Source of the DNA: Candidatus Lindowiibacteriota bacterium
GTDB lineage: Bacteria; Lindowbacteria; 2-12-FULL-62-27
Assembly: GCA_023249255.1 (NCBI GenBank)
Contig: JAHFCY010000048.1
Location: forward strand, 1 to 16,089
DNA length: 16,089 bases
Direction: 5' to 3'
The translations under genes and the position numbers were made by a program. The notes below the pieces were generated by a model. It searched no databases. It saw only the letters and a program-made list of their open reading frames with translations, and had not been told where the DNA came from. Below are positions 6,466-14,283 of the stretch, piece by piece (within the stretch, counting starts at the first letter, position 1; every line of letters starts with the position of its first letter).

Positions 6466-6668
6466 CCAGTTATGGTCTCCTTATAGGCGATTTGACAGCA
6501 ATGACGCTATCTTCTGAATCATGGAATGACTATGCTACCGTAATAGTCTGATCATGTCAGTCCCACCAAGCAGGGGTCATAGATCGTCGAATTGAAATTG
6601 AAACAAATGTAAAGATTTTCTGAGCAATCGCCCACCGATTTAGGGCGGTCCCGAACGCCTTAACAAAT
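6466..6668. other. 203-bp intergenic region with promoter and inverted repeats
   Basis: It separates the helicase stop from the GTG of the 336-residue gene on the same strand. It holds a candidate promoter (6532-6560), two inverted repeats (6528-6548 and 6547-6563) and a weak CGCCC/GGGCG stem (6629-6647) without a T-run. No small gene is evident. The length suggests that the downstream pair has its own expression control. Confidence 0.5.
6532..6560 (-). promoter_or_regulatory. Candidate promoter for the 336-aa/GIY-YIG pair, overlapped by inverted repeats
   Basis: The minus strand has CTGACA (6560-6555) and TAGCAT (6537-6532) 17 bases apart: five of six and four of six matches to consensus. 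An imperfect palindrome, GTCTGA-TCATG-TCAGTC (6547-6563), covers the -35. A perfect GACTAT/ATAGTC inverted repeat (6528-6533 and 6543-6548) straddles the -10. These could be operator sites. The same TAGCAT -10 appears in the candidate promoter of the helicase cassette. Confidence 0.4.
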
Positions 6669-9600
6669 TCATACGACGTTCAATCGAACGCGCAGATCTT
6701 CCATCATGGATGCAGGGAGAGTGATAAATGCCCAGCCATTTTCTCGGCCTTCATCATCTTTGCCCGATTCAGTCTGACCTTCGGCATGGTCGGGCGCATG
6801 ATCGCCGCCCGTCAAAACTTCAAATGTCTGTGCCCTCACACGCAATTCCTCGTATATCCGTTCGTCATAAGTTCCTGCAAGGTAGGGAATCCCTACTTCC
6901 AAAAAGGATTGAGCGTGGCCGCCATTCTTAGTCTCGGCATCTCGCTCACGAAACGCTTTAGAGCCGATGCGATCCGCCCTGCCTGTCCTCTGCTCAAGGG
7001 ACGCAGGGTTCCACGGGAGATCATAATGCACGACATAGCGGCAATAACGATGAAGATCTATGCCTTCTTGCCCGACCTGAGTGCAAATGAGAATTTCCGG
7101 GACCAGGGGCGTATTGAACGCGGAGAATATTCGATTTCGCTGTTTGGTGTTTCCCTCCACAAGTGAAATCAAGGACTCATCATGGAGCATCGTCGAATCA
7201 ATGATGGCATAACGGCTTTTATCTTTGTCTTGAACCGTCCCCGACGAACCCTTATAATCTTCCGCAAATACAACAAGTCGGTGAAAAAATGACTCCGTTT
7301 GATTGGGAAGAGGAGCCATGATTCTGTCGGTCAGCAGTTCGCCCCATGATTCCTCGCCTCTTTCCGATTTCTCCGGCAACAGTCGGACGAGCGTTGATTC
7401 GCGTAGAACCGCTCTACGGAAAGCCGCAAAAAGATGCAGACGGTCTTCCAAAGAGACATCCTGATCTTTCGGACTCAACTTCCAAAGGCAACGATGTAGA
7501 GCAAGTATTTCCGGGGTTCGGGTCGCAACGGTCTTCATAGGGTCATTCCCAAGCCATAGATTCGGTGCGAGGGCGATACTCTCAAGGATGCCGCGTCGAT
7601 CTGATTTGCCGGCCTTGGATTCCCGATCTCTTATTGCCCTGGCCAGAGTTTCTATTTCGTCTTCAGAGACATCATCCCTCACGACAGGATAAACATGCTG
7701 GACACCCTTTCTCTGATTGAAAAGTACATCATCCCTCTGTTCTTCAGATTCCCCGACTCTGTCCAGTCCGTAGGGTCTGCCGATCCAATTCGGATCCGCA
7801 ATCTGACGCAGAAGGGTGATAAACTCCCTATCAGACTTGCATGTGGCAAGAAGGCGTTTTGCAAGGATGTGCTCGAATGCTCTATGTAAAAATACGCGGT
7901 CGAGCTGTTCCTTCCTCAGGTCAACGCCAAACTTCAGGGCTGCTAATGCAATTGATCTAAAATCCTCTGGCTTTACGCCAAAATCCTCGACGCGTACTGG
8001 CAACGCATGTCCATCAGCCATACCCGCAAGAAATCTGGACCAGATGACACGGTCTAACACGAGAGGCATGAGGTCCCGCTCACGCCCGCTCATCCTGGAT
8101 CGTAAATTTTTCAGGGCATTTTCTGACCCTAGGATACGTTGGCGTTTTGAGCTGATGATATGTTCAATCTCGTCTCGAAGAATATCCCGAAGGCGACGGG
8201 CTGTATGAACTCTAAAGCAAAAAATGAGATATTTTTCACCCCTCTCCCACATCCGGATGATCTGATCAACGAGGGCTTTGACCTTCGGATGCGCCGGGTC
8301 CCTTCGCTCGCTGACCATTCCGCGCAAGATGGAAAAATAGAATCGGGCATTGCCGTCAGACATGGCACGACGGAGGGATGCGCCTTCGTTGCTGTATGTC
8401 AGCGTCGAATACGTACCGGTCAGGGATGTTCCAAGAGCCGTTTTTCCCCGGCCGTGTTTTAATTCGGATACAGCGCGCATGAGTACATAATGCGGTAGTT
8501 CGGGTTCACCTTCGACATTCAATCCTGCCGACACGTGTAAAAACGACCTATCCGGGCGCTTTTCGACGTCGTCAGATGACGCTGAAAATTCAGATCCGAC
8601 CCGAACCAGACGGTGTGCCGTGGTTCTCCGGTGCCGGATGACCAGCTTCCCCAGTTCGTCACTCAAGTCCGCATTATATCCGTATAACAGGAGGGCTTGC
8701 ATAAAAAACCCACGGACTGCGGGGTCGAGTCCGGTCACCGGAATTTTTGCGTGGGTTTGAACAAACTCATCGTCGATCACATCAGGTTCTTTGGATTGCT
8801 TCATGATCAAGTCTCGCGCGCGACGCAGGCTCTCTGATTCCCATATATCTTCGAGATCTTCCGTGCGAATGCGCCTCGGCAATCGCGCCCACGCTTTGGC
8901 AAAATGTCTGCTTGCTTGCTCAGACCGTTTTAAAACAACCTCGATCGTGTTTTCCCGTATCTTTTTAAGTCTCTCTTGCCGCTCCGTTGGGATTCCGAGA
9001 TGGTCACCGACCTTTAGAATCTCAAGAATCTCGCTGGGCCGTAGCTGGAAAGGCGTGGCGGTGAGGAGCAGTATTCGGCGTGACTTCGGTGCGATGTAAC
9101 GCGCAAATGTGTCGTAAGCATTGGCGCCACCTCTTGGGCCGTTCTTCCAATTGTGCGCTTCATCGACAATAACCAGGGGAAAGCTTTGGCGAATGAATTC
9201 AAAACAAATGCGAACATACAACTCGCTCAGTTTTGCCGCAAATTTGGGGAAATCCACATCTCGATATTGTCGAAATGGTGTCCCGAGGTCCTTGGCCCAC
9301 TCAAGCGTTTCTTCCATCATCTTTCGGGCGTCTTCATCCCTGCTTGACTCAATCTGCCCGAGCAATGTCTTGAATTCCTCCTCATAAAAATGCAGATACT
9401 GAAGTTCGGCTTCGTAGTATCGGCCTACGTCATTATCTGTTCTTGGCCAACCTTCCGGCGCGCCTCGAAGAAGAACGTCCCGGTGCTCTATAGGGAAACG
9501 TTTCCCCCAGTAGCGGCAGAGAGCGGAAAACATGAATTGATGTTTTGTGCTGCGGTGTTTGAGTTTGTTGGATTCAAGTCGGTTTGTCTTGATGACCAGA

Positions 9601-10037
9601 ACGGTGGCGCCTTTCGGGGATCGCAACTGACGGACGAGTTCATCTATCCGATCGCATCTGGCGGCCTCGAACCATTTTGCATCCCCATTTACGCATCGGC
9701 CGACAAATTCGGATGTCTCGCTGACCCATTTCCTGTATAGCGCATCATTATCCGGCGTTACGACGAGGATCTTTTGATAACAGCCCCCGAGTTCTGAGGC
9801 TCGTCCCTCACGCATCGACTCAAGGACAGAAAAAGCCGACGCCAAAGCCACGAACGTCTTCCCCATCCCAACCTCATCAGCCAGAATCTGCAATTCCATC
9901 CGATGCCGCTCGGACGATGTGTAGAGTCGTTCAAGTATCGCATCCACCGTTTGTGTCTGGCGTTTCTTGTCTTCCGGATTGCTCATGCGTACCTTGTCCT
10001 TGCCGAGATCGATCAATTTCGAAAGACGAATCGTCAT
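6669..10037 (-). CDS. SNF2-like superfamily 2 helicase/ATPase of a probable defence cassette
   Basis: A 1122-residue helicase. Motifs in order: Walker A DEVGMGKT (54-61), KILVVTPDNDALYRKW (motif Ia region, about 89-104), DEAH (292-295), LLTATPF (324-330), LIFCFRVHTARRL (motif IV region), CTQVGQEGIDL (motif V, about 985-995) and QRTGRADRIG (motif VI, 1016-1025). A long charged helical insertion (about 150-285) lies between motifs Ia and II, and another large one lies between the two ATPase lobes. This matches SNF2/RapA-like remodelling helicases, found in defence systems such as DISARM and Dpd; I cannot place it in a named system. The longest start ATG 10037 lies four bases after the phospholipase D gene and has a poor ribosome binding site; ATG 9986 (Met18), with AAGGT in front, may be the real one. 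It probably translocates on DNA for the PLD-type partner. Confidence 0.9.
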   Translation of the reverse strand: MTIRLSKLIDLGKDKVRMSNPEDKKRQTQTVDAILERLYTSSERHRMELQILADEVGMGKTFVALASAFSVLESMREGRASELGGCYQKILVVTPDNDALYRKWVSETSEFVGRCVNGDAKWFEAARCDRIDELVRQLRSPKGATVLVIKTNRLESNKLKHRSTKHQFMFSALCRYWGKRFPIEHRDVLLRGAPEGWPRTDNDVGRYYEAELQYLHFYEEEFKTLLGQIESSRDEDARKMMEETLEWAKDLGTPFRQYRDVDFPKFAAKLSELYVRICFEFIRQSFPLVIVDEAHNWKNGPRGGANAYDTFARYIAPKSRRILLLTATPFQLRPSEILEILKVGDHLGIPTERQERLKKIRENTIEVVLKRSEQASRHFAKAWARLPRRIRTEDLEDIWESESLRRARDLIMKQSKEPDVIDDEFVQTHAKIPVTGLDPAVRGFFMQALLLYGYNADLSDELGKLVIRHRRTTAHRLVRVGSEFSASSDDVEKRPDRSFLHVSAGLNVEGEPELPHYVLMRAVSELKHGRGKTALGTSLTGTYSTLTYSNEGASLRRAMSDGNARFYFSILRGMVSERRDPAHPKVKALVDQIIRMWERGEKYLIFCFRVHTARRLRDILRDEIEHIISSKRQRILGSENALKNLRSRMSGRERDLMPLVLDRVIWSRFLAGMADGHALPVRVEDFGVKPEDFRSIALAALKFGVDLRKEQLDRVFLHRAFEHILAKRLLATCKSDREFITLLRQIADPNWIGRPYGLDRVGESEEQRDDVLFNQRKGVQHVYPVVRDDVSEDEIETLARAIRDRESKAGKSDRRGILESIALAPNLWLGNDPMKTVATRTPEILALHRCLWKLSPKDQDVSLEDRLHLFAAFRRAVLRESTLVRLLPEKSERGEESWGELLTDRIMAPLPNQTESFFHRLVVFAEDYKGSSGTVQDKDKSRYAIIDSTMLHDESLISLVEGNTKQRNRIFSAFNTPLVPEILICTQVGQEGIDLHRYCRYVVHYDLPWNPASLEQRTGRADRIGSKAFRERDAETKNGGHAQSFLEVGIPYLAGTYDERIYEELRVRAQTFEVLTGGDHAPDHAEGQTESGKDDEGRENGWAFITLPASMMEDLRVRLNVV

Positions 10038-10041
10038 CGCG

Positions 10042-12132
10042 CTATGACGCCAGACACTTTCGCGTCTGTCGGGTAATTTTTTTTGCGTAGGTCACCATAG
10101 TCTCCGCTCCTGATCCATCGAACACGTTTCTGGACAGGCGGTTCAGTTCTTCTATTGCCCGTATAAACAATTTCTTCTCTTCTTTTGTCCGGCATTCCCT
10201 CTTTCTCAATGAATACGCCCGGGCTACGGCATACTGAAGTTCAAGAAGCTGAAACGCGCCTGCCGTGCGCCCGCGTTTGCATTCCCTCACCTTTGTCTCT
10301 ATTTGACGGCCGAGTTCGACAGGGCTGATCGGACCCAATAGAGATCGTCTGAGCGTTCGCTCATCCGGAAGTACGGATACAATCTCCTGAATAATTCCCG
10401 GTAGTGCCTCCACAAATTCTCGAATCTGGTAGGTCTGGATTTTACCCGTGTCGACTTCAGAACGAAGAGGGGCCTCCATCACTCCGGCAGTTTTATCGGC
10501 CTCGTGCGGCTCCGGAAACAAATCCTCCCACCGGAGTCTGCCTTGATAATAGGCAAGAAGGGCGTCTTCTCCGGGAAACAGTACGTTCGGCGCTACAGGC
10601 AAGCGGTCTTTGGCGTGTTCGGTGACATTCACTGGAAATGGAGTGCCGGCAGGAAACGGCAGCCAGCATACCAGCACTTCCCTGTCTGTTAGAATACGCT
10701 GAAGAGAATCAGGCGACAACAGCACAATGGCACGGCATGCAGAACGTCCGCGTGCCTTTTTAAATTCACACAGCGCCTCGGACATGCCGCCATCCAAGCG
10801 CAAAGATATGGCCCAACTCGCCGGCGCCGATACGGCACGCCATAAGACACATAGATTAAGTCGGTCGGCGGCTTTGGGATCGGGGATCAATTCAATTCGT
10901 TCTATAAATCCCGGCCACGGTTTGGATTCCACGTCATCCATTGAATATTGCAGCTCACCGGCGGGGATCTTGCCGAGTTCCACTTCTTTCCCTGCCGTCT
11001 CCGGGATGAGAATGTCAAAAGAAGTGGGACTTTTGTCAGAGACAACAATAACCCCGGCCTCCAGATTGGCTTGATGGGCGGGAATATCCCAACCCCAACC
11101 ACGACGCGTGCAGTTGGCCGATCCAAGATAAACCATGGCGGTTTTGTTTCCACGAACGATGATCATTTTCGAATGCAGACTTCGCACGGCGAGAGTCGAA
11201 TCCGTGATCCGAAGATGGATCTTTTCGATTTCAGAGAGATGTGGATTCACCGCATGTGCAGTGATCTTCAATTTATTCCTGCCGACGGCCCACTCCCCGA
11301 TAACCGGCGGAAGAGAGGGCAACTGATCGTTGTCCCGGCGTACCGCGCAATAGAGTCGTATCCGCAAGCCGGAGGACGGTTCAACTAAGTCCTTAAAAGA
11401 TTCTATCAGTCCGTCAAGCGCGGACGCATCAGTTTGCGACCAGAATGGAGAGACAATATCGATGGATTGTATCCGGTCACTCCCAGGCCATGCGTCCGAC
11501 AGTTGACGCGGCAACGAGTGATCTACGCCGCACCATGCGATTTTGAATGCGGGACGGTTGGGCTGTGTTTTCTTCATCCACTCTTGCAAAACATCCGATG
11601 TAGCCTGCATTGACTTGGCCATTTCTTCTGTCATCGCGCTTCCGATGATCCGTTTCCATGTATCTATCGTTTCCACAATTAATTTTCCGCCGTCGGTGTT
11701 TTTCGGCGTACAATCGATGGCGGTTGCACATTCATAATTGCGGCGAGATCCATGATCAGTCAGGTTTGCAGATGTGACTATGAGTCGGACCCGATGTTCG
11801 TACGTAAGCAGATAGAGTTTGGCGTGCTGCTTACCGGAACCGGATGGCCGCGTAAATGGGATCATGTCTACACGCAAGGTAGGACGCTCCCGATAATTTT
11901 GTCCGTCAATCACGACGCCAACGTAGGCGTCCTGAAGGTGGCGTTCAAGCGCAATCCTCGATGACCAGCCTTTGATCTGCCATGCGCCCATGTTGAAAAT
12001 CGTTGGCAGAAAATCAATTTCAAAAAATGTGGCATTAAATTCATAGGTCATGCCGCAGAACGACCGAATCCGCCCTGCCTTGTCCGGCGGTCTGACAAAT
12101 TCAAGAAATCTCTGAAGCGGTTTCCCGGTCAT
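10042..12132 (-). CDS. Phospholipase D-superfamily protein with two HxK motifs, probable nuclease
   Basis: A 696-residue protein with two PLD half-sites: HAKLYLL (H103, K105) followed by TSANLTDHG (N123), and HSKMIIV (H320, K322) followed by GSANCTRRGWG (N340). The paired HxK-(x)n-N layout resembles Tdp1-type and nuclease-type PLD proteins rather than the strict HKD form, because the aspartate is not obvious. The C-terminal 300 residues are unrecognised, with a conserved-looking RLRWEDLFPEP segment. No signal peptide or membrane segment is visible, so a cytosolic DNA or nucleotide phosphodiesterase is likely. ATG 12132 overlaps the stop of the 502-residue gene as ATGA, and the helicase follows after four bases, so the three are translated together. 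PLD plus helicase pairs are a recurrent defence theme (DrmC in DISARM is one example). Confidence 0.82.
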   Translation of the reverse strand: MTGKPLQRFLEFVRPPDKAGRIRSFCGMTYEFNATFFEIDFLPTIFNMGAWQIKGWSSRIALERHLQDAYVGVVIDGQNYRERPTLRVDMIPFTRPSGSGKQHAKLYLLTYEHRVRLIVTSANLTDHGSRRNYECATAIDCTPKNTDGGKLIVETIDTWKRIIGSAMTEEMAKSMQATSDVLQEWMKKTQPNRPAFKIAWCGVDHSLPRQLSDAWPGSDRIQSIDIVSPFWSQTDASALDGLIESFKDLVEPSSGLRIRLYCAVRRDNDQLPSLPPVIGEWAVGRNKLKITAHAVNPHLSEIEKIHLRITDSTLAVRSLHSKMIIVRGNKTAMVYLGSANCTRRGWGWDIPAHQANLEAGVIVVSDKSPTSFDILIPETAGKEVELGKIPAGELQYSMDDVESKPWPGFIERIELIPDPKAADRLNLCVLWRAVSAPASWAISLRLDGGMSEALCEFKKARGRSACRAIVLLSPDSLQRILTDREVLVCWLPFPAGTPFPVNVTEHAKDRLPVAPNVLFPGEDALLAYYQGRLRWEDLFPEPHEADKTAGVMEAPLRSEVDTGKIQTYQIREFVEALPGIIQEIVSVLPDERTLRRSLLGPISPVELGRQIETKVRECKRGRTAGAFQLLELQYAVARAYSLRKRECRTKEEKKLFIRAIEELNRLSRNVFDGSGAETMVTYAKKITRQTRKCLAS

Positions 12133-13637
12133 GGTTTGACGTTGAGTGCCCGGAGGAATCGAAGAGCGTTATACAGACGGTACGGATGCGGCCCAATTTC
12201 CGCCGCATCGCTTACTTCTCTGCTCAATCCGCCCGGCCTGCTGAAAGTCAGACGATAGAATCCGCCTTCTTCAACAACCCATGCTGATTTTCTTCTGCCC
12301 TTGTCAAACTTCCCATTCTGGACATCCTTGTGGCGGGCGATGACCGACCTGACAAATTCGCCGGTGTTGTCGGCAGTCAAAGCGCTTGCCCGAACGGCAT
12401 CAACGGCATCCTTGATCGAATCATGTGTCGTCTTTGGGAGGGATGATTCTCCTGAAAGAATCTTCTCCAATCGAACGCACGATGTTTTGATTTCACCTGC
12501 TGCACGTCGGACAATTCTGTCCTTCTGAATTTGATCTGCCGGAAGACCTCCCGGGGTCCTCTTGACAAGCCACAGAATTCTCTCGAACGCGAGGCTCAAG
12601 ACACGGTAAACAGTTTCATATGCGGGTATGATTCTCAGTGCGGCGCCGACGGCCGTGGAAATCTCGTCTGGAATCTTTCTGTACCGCTTTCCGCTCCGGA
12701 TGATCCGGTCCATTTCTTGCATCGTCTTAAGTTCTGCGTCAACCACTCCAGTTTCTTCGAGCACGGACATGGATTCACGTAGAAGGCAGAATGTACAAGC
12801 TCGGTACGTCCCCTCCGTCCCCTGCAACATCCCCTCCCTGAGCAGTTCCTGCTCATGTGACAACATCCGCGCGGCCGGATGGGCCTTCTCGCCCCATCGA
12901 ATTAAGCGGGCAACGCTGACCGGTTCTCCGTAAACAATGGCCTTCTTTACTTGAGATCCGCCAGTGGACTCGATGAACATTTCTCCCAAGGGAACCCCAA
13001 GATCAGGTGTCAATCGCCATTCGCCTGAAAACAACAGGCCCGCGGATTCCATGAGACTGCGATACGTGCCCAATCCCCCCGTGAGACGCTGTTGCCGGAG
13101 AAATTGAAATTCGAGATCGGCCAGATGAGTGCTACCGGATTCTAACAGGAGCTTGAGCTGATGCTCGGCATAAGTGATGCCGCGAATCGATCCCCAATCT
13201 CCGGATGTCGCTTCAGGATGGGTATTCCAGAAAAGTACGGACGAAACCGCCCAGAGCCTTTCCATGCGCTGGATAATCTCCAGAACTTTCTCCTCCGATT
13301 TCGCCGTGTGAGGTTCATCACCGACCACCGCTTGAGCCAGAGTTATTCCCCCGGCAATCATGGAAAGATATCGGGGAGTTTCTGTGATTGTCGTCATCCC
13401 CGGTAAAAGAACATCCGCCAGTGCGACATACCCCCGCTCAAACCCGAGAGGGTCAACGCTGGTGCCCGGTAGATCGGATGGGTCGTACAGCGTCGTGAAC
13501 ATGGTGACGCCACCGAAACGCAAAGGTTCGAAGGCCAAAGCCTTCGTGGATGTCATGTCACTCATTGTTTCGCGTTTACCTCCCTTTATATGTGAACTCG
13601 ACTCCTTTTCGATCGGTAGAATAAATGGGTCGCACAT
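12129..13637 (-). CDS. First gene of the helicase/PLD cassette, possibly DUF6361-like
   Basis: Up to 502 residues. After the start, FGGVTMFTTLYDPSDLPG and LADVLLPGMTTITETPRYL give a pattern that resembles my memory of DUF6361 proteins (a residue-poor domain with a 'LFPGTSTIQTRARY' type segment) which occur beside helicases and PLD proteins; this link is tentative. The middle is helical, with a C-x2-C (ACTFC, about residue 282-286) that has no obvious partner cysteines. The C-terminus is a compact segment with GGFYRLTF. The longest frame starts at ATG 13637 with AAGGTG upstream. ATG 13565 (Met25) is equally possible: the conserved-looking part begins soon after it and GGGAGG lies upstream, though 13 bases away. 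The stop overlaps the PLD start. It may be a sensor or scaffold of the system. Confidence 0.72.
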   Translation of the reverse strand: MCDPFILPIEKESSSHIKGGKRETMSDMTSTKALAFEPLRFGGVTMFTTLYDPSDLPGTSVDPLGFERGYVALADVLLPGMTTITETPRYLSMIAGGITLAQAVVGDEPHTAKSEEKVLEIIQRMERLWAVSSVLFWNTHPEATSGDWGSIRGITYAEHQLKLLLESGSTHLADLEFQFLRQQRLTGGLGTYRSLMESAGLLFSGEWRLTPDLGVPLGEMFIESTGGSQVKKAIVYGEPVSVARLIRWGEKAHPAARMLSHEQELLREGMLQGTEGTYRACTFCLLRESMSVLEETGVVDAELKTMQEMDRIIRSGKRYRKIPDEISTAVGAALRIIPAYETVYRVLSLAFERILWLVKRTPGGLPADQIQKDRIVRRAAGEIKTSCVRLEKILSGESSLPKTTHDSIKDAVDAVRASALTADNTGEFVRSVIARHKDVQNGKFDKGRRKSAWVVEEGGFYRLTFSRPGGLSREVSDAAEIGPHPYRLYNALRFLRALNVKP

Positions 13638-13668
13638 TCCAACACCTTGGCGATATTCAAGGCCACTG

Positions 13669-13697
13669 ATGCTATTTGTTTATGCCATCTATATCAA
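13669..13697 (-). promoter_or_regulatory. Candidate promoter of the helicase/PLD cassette
   Basis: The minus strand has TTGATA (13697-13692) and TAGCAT (13674-13669) with a 17-base spacer, five of six and four of six matches. Transcription would start near 13662, about 25 bases before ATG 13637. A perfect TATAAT on the same strand at 13778-13773 lacks a -35 partner at usual spacing. Confidence 0.4.
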
Positions 13698-13851
13698 CTC
13701 TTCTAATTTCCCATCGTCACCCGTATACCTGACATCGAGTCTACGACTGCAGACATGGCCTTATCCGCAACTATTATATTTGATTTTTTCGATGGTTGGA
13801 TCTAAACAATGGATTCTTGACTTCCCCTCAAATGTCACGCATTGCCCCCTC

Positions 13852-13860
13852 GGAGGTGAT
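13852..13860 (+). promoter_or_regulatory. Strong ribosome binding site of the phage-type operon
   Basis: GGAGGTGAT is a full complement of the 16S rRNA tail and lies five bases before ATG 13866. It fixes the start of the 138-residue gene and suggests high-level translation, as expected for a structural protein. Confidence 0.75.
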
Positions 13861-13865
13861 GGGAC

Positions 13866-14282
13866 ATGGCGTTGCACATTTTCAAGGCAGCCGGGGGAGT
13901 CGGGCCGATTGCGGATGATGCGGGGCAATCCGGAGCGGCGTTTTTTGATGATGTGACGTTCAACGGGACGACGGGGGAAGTGCGGAATCTTGGGGTGTTC
14001 GTCCGGAATGCGGATGCGACAAAACAGTATCAGCAGATTCAGATATCGATCGACGACACGGATCCGGTTCTGGATCCGACGAATTTTCGGATGGCGACGA
14101 GTCTTGCGGGGCTGGACACGGCGACTCCGGGGTCTCCGCTTTCCCTGCCAAATATTCCAGCGGCCAATCCGTCACCGGTGGATGTGGCGATTTTTCTTCG
14201 ATGCACCGTCGGGCCGGGTACAACGGTGGGCGCGTATGTCGGGATCAAGTTTGTGATCAATGCTGTAGAACTGCCGGCGTAG
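13866..14282 (+). CDS. Probable phage or mobile-element structural protein (138 aa)
   Basis: A 138-residue, largely beta protein, rich in small and hydroxylated residues and in asparagine, with segments such as GEVRNLGVFVRN, DTDPVLDPTNF and a glycine-rich end GTTVGAYVGIKFVIN. No signal peptide, transmembrane segment or catalytic motif is visible. The fold and composition resemble small head-decoration or tail-associated proteins, but I do not recognise the family. It is preceded by a very strong ribosome binding site and is followed one base later by the 520-residue gene, then by a terminase, so a virion role is the best reading. It reads opposite to all genes on its left. Confidence 0.6.
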   Translation: MALHIFKAAGGVGPIADDAGQSGAAFFDDVTFNGTTGEVRNLGVFVRNADATKQYQQIQISIDDTDPVLDPTNFRMATSLAGLDTATPGSPLSLPNIPAANPSPVDVAIFLRCTVGPGTTVGAYVGIKFVINAVELPA

Positions 14283-14283
14283 G

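Larger units (their letters stand above)
13638..13865. other. 228-bp divergent intergenic region between the defence cassette and phage-type genes
   Basis: The cassette leaves leftward and the phage-type genes leave rightward from this gap. It is more AT-rich than its flanks in its central part. It holds a candidate minus-strand promoter and the ribosome binding site of the rightward gene. No attachment-site repeat or tRNA end could be recognised. Confidence 0.5.

Noticed and set aside
6629-6647. CGCCC/GGGCG stem after the helicase stop as a terminator.
   Set aside because: The stem is only five pairs with a nine-base loop and no T-run on the minus strand.
6669-13637. Calling the cassette DISARM, Dpd or BREX.
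   Set aside because: Only the helicase and PLD themes are shared; the defining partners (methyltransferase, DrmA/DrmB, PglZ, DpdA-type enzyme) are not in the window.
13773-13778. Perfect minus-strand TATAAT in the divergent gap.
   Set aside because: No acceptable -35 hexamer at 16-18 bases; kept only as a secondary possibility.
13817-13845. Plus-strand TTGACT that might drive the 138-residue gene.
   Set aside because: At 17 bases the -10 position reads CATTGC, too weak to call a promoter.
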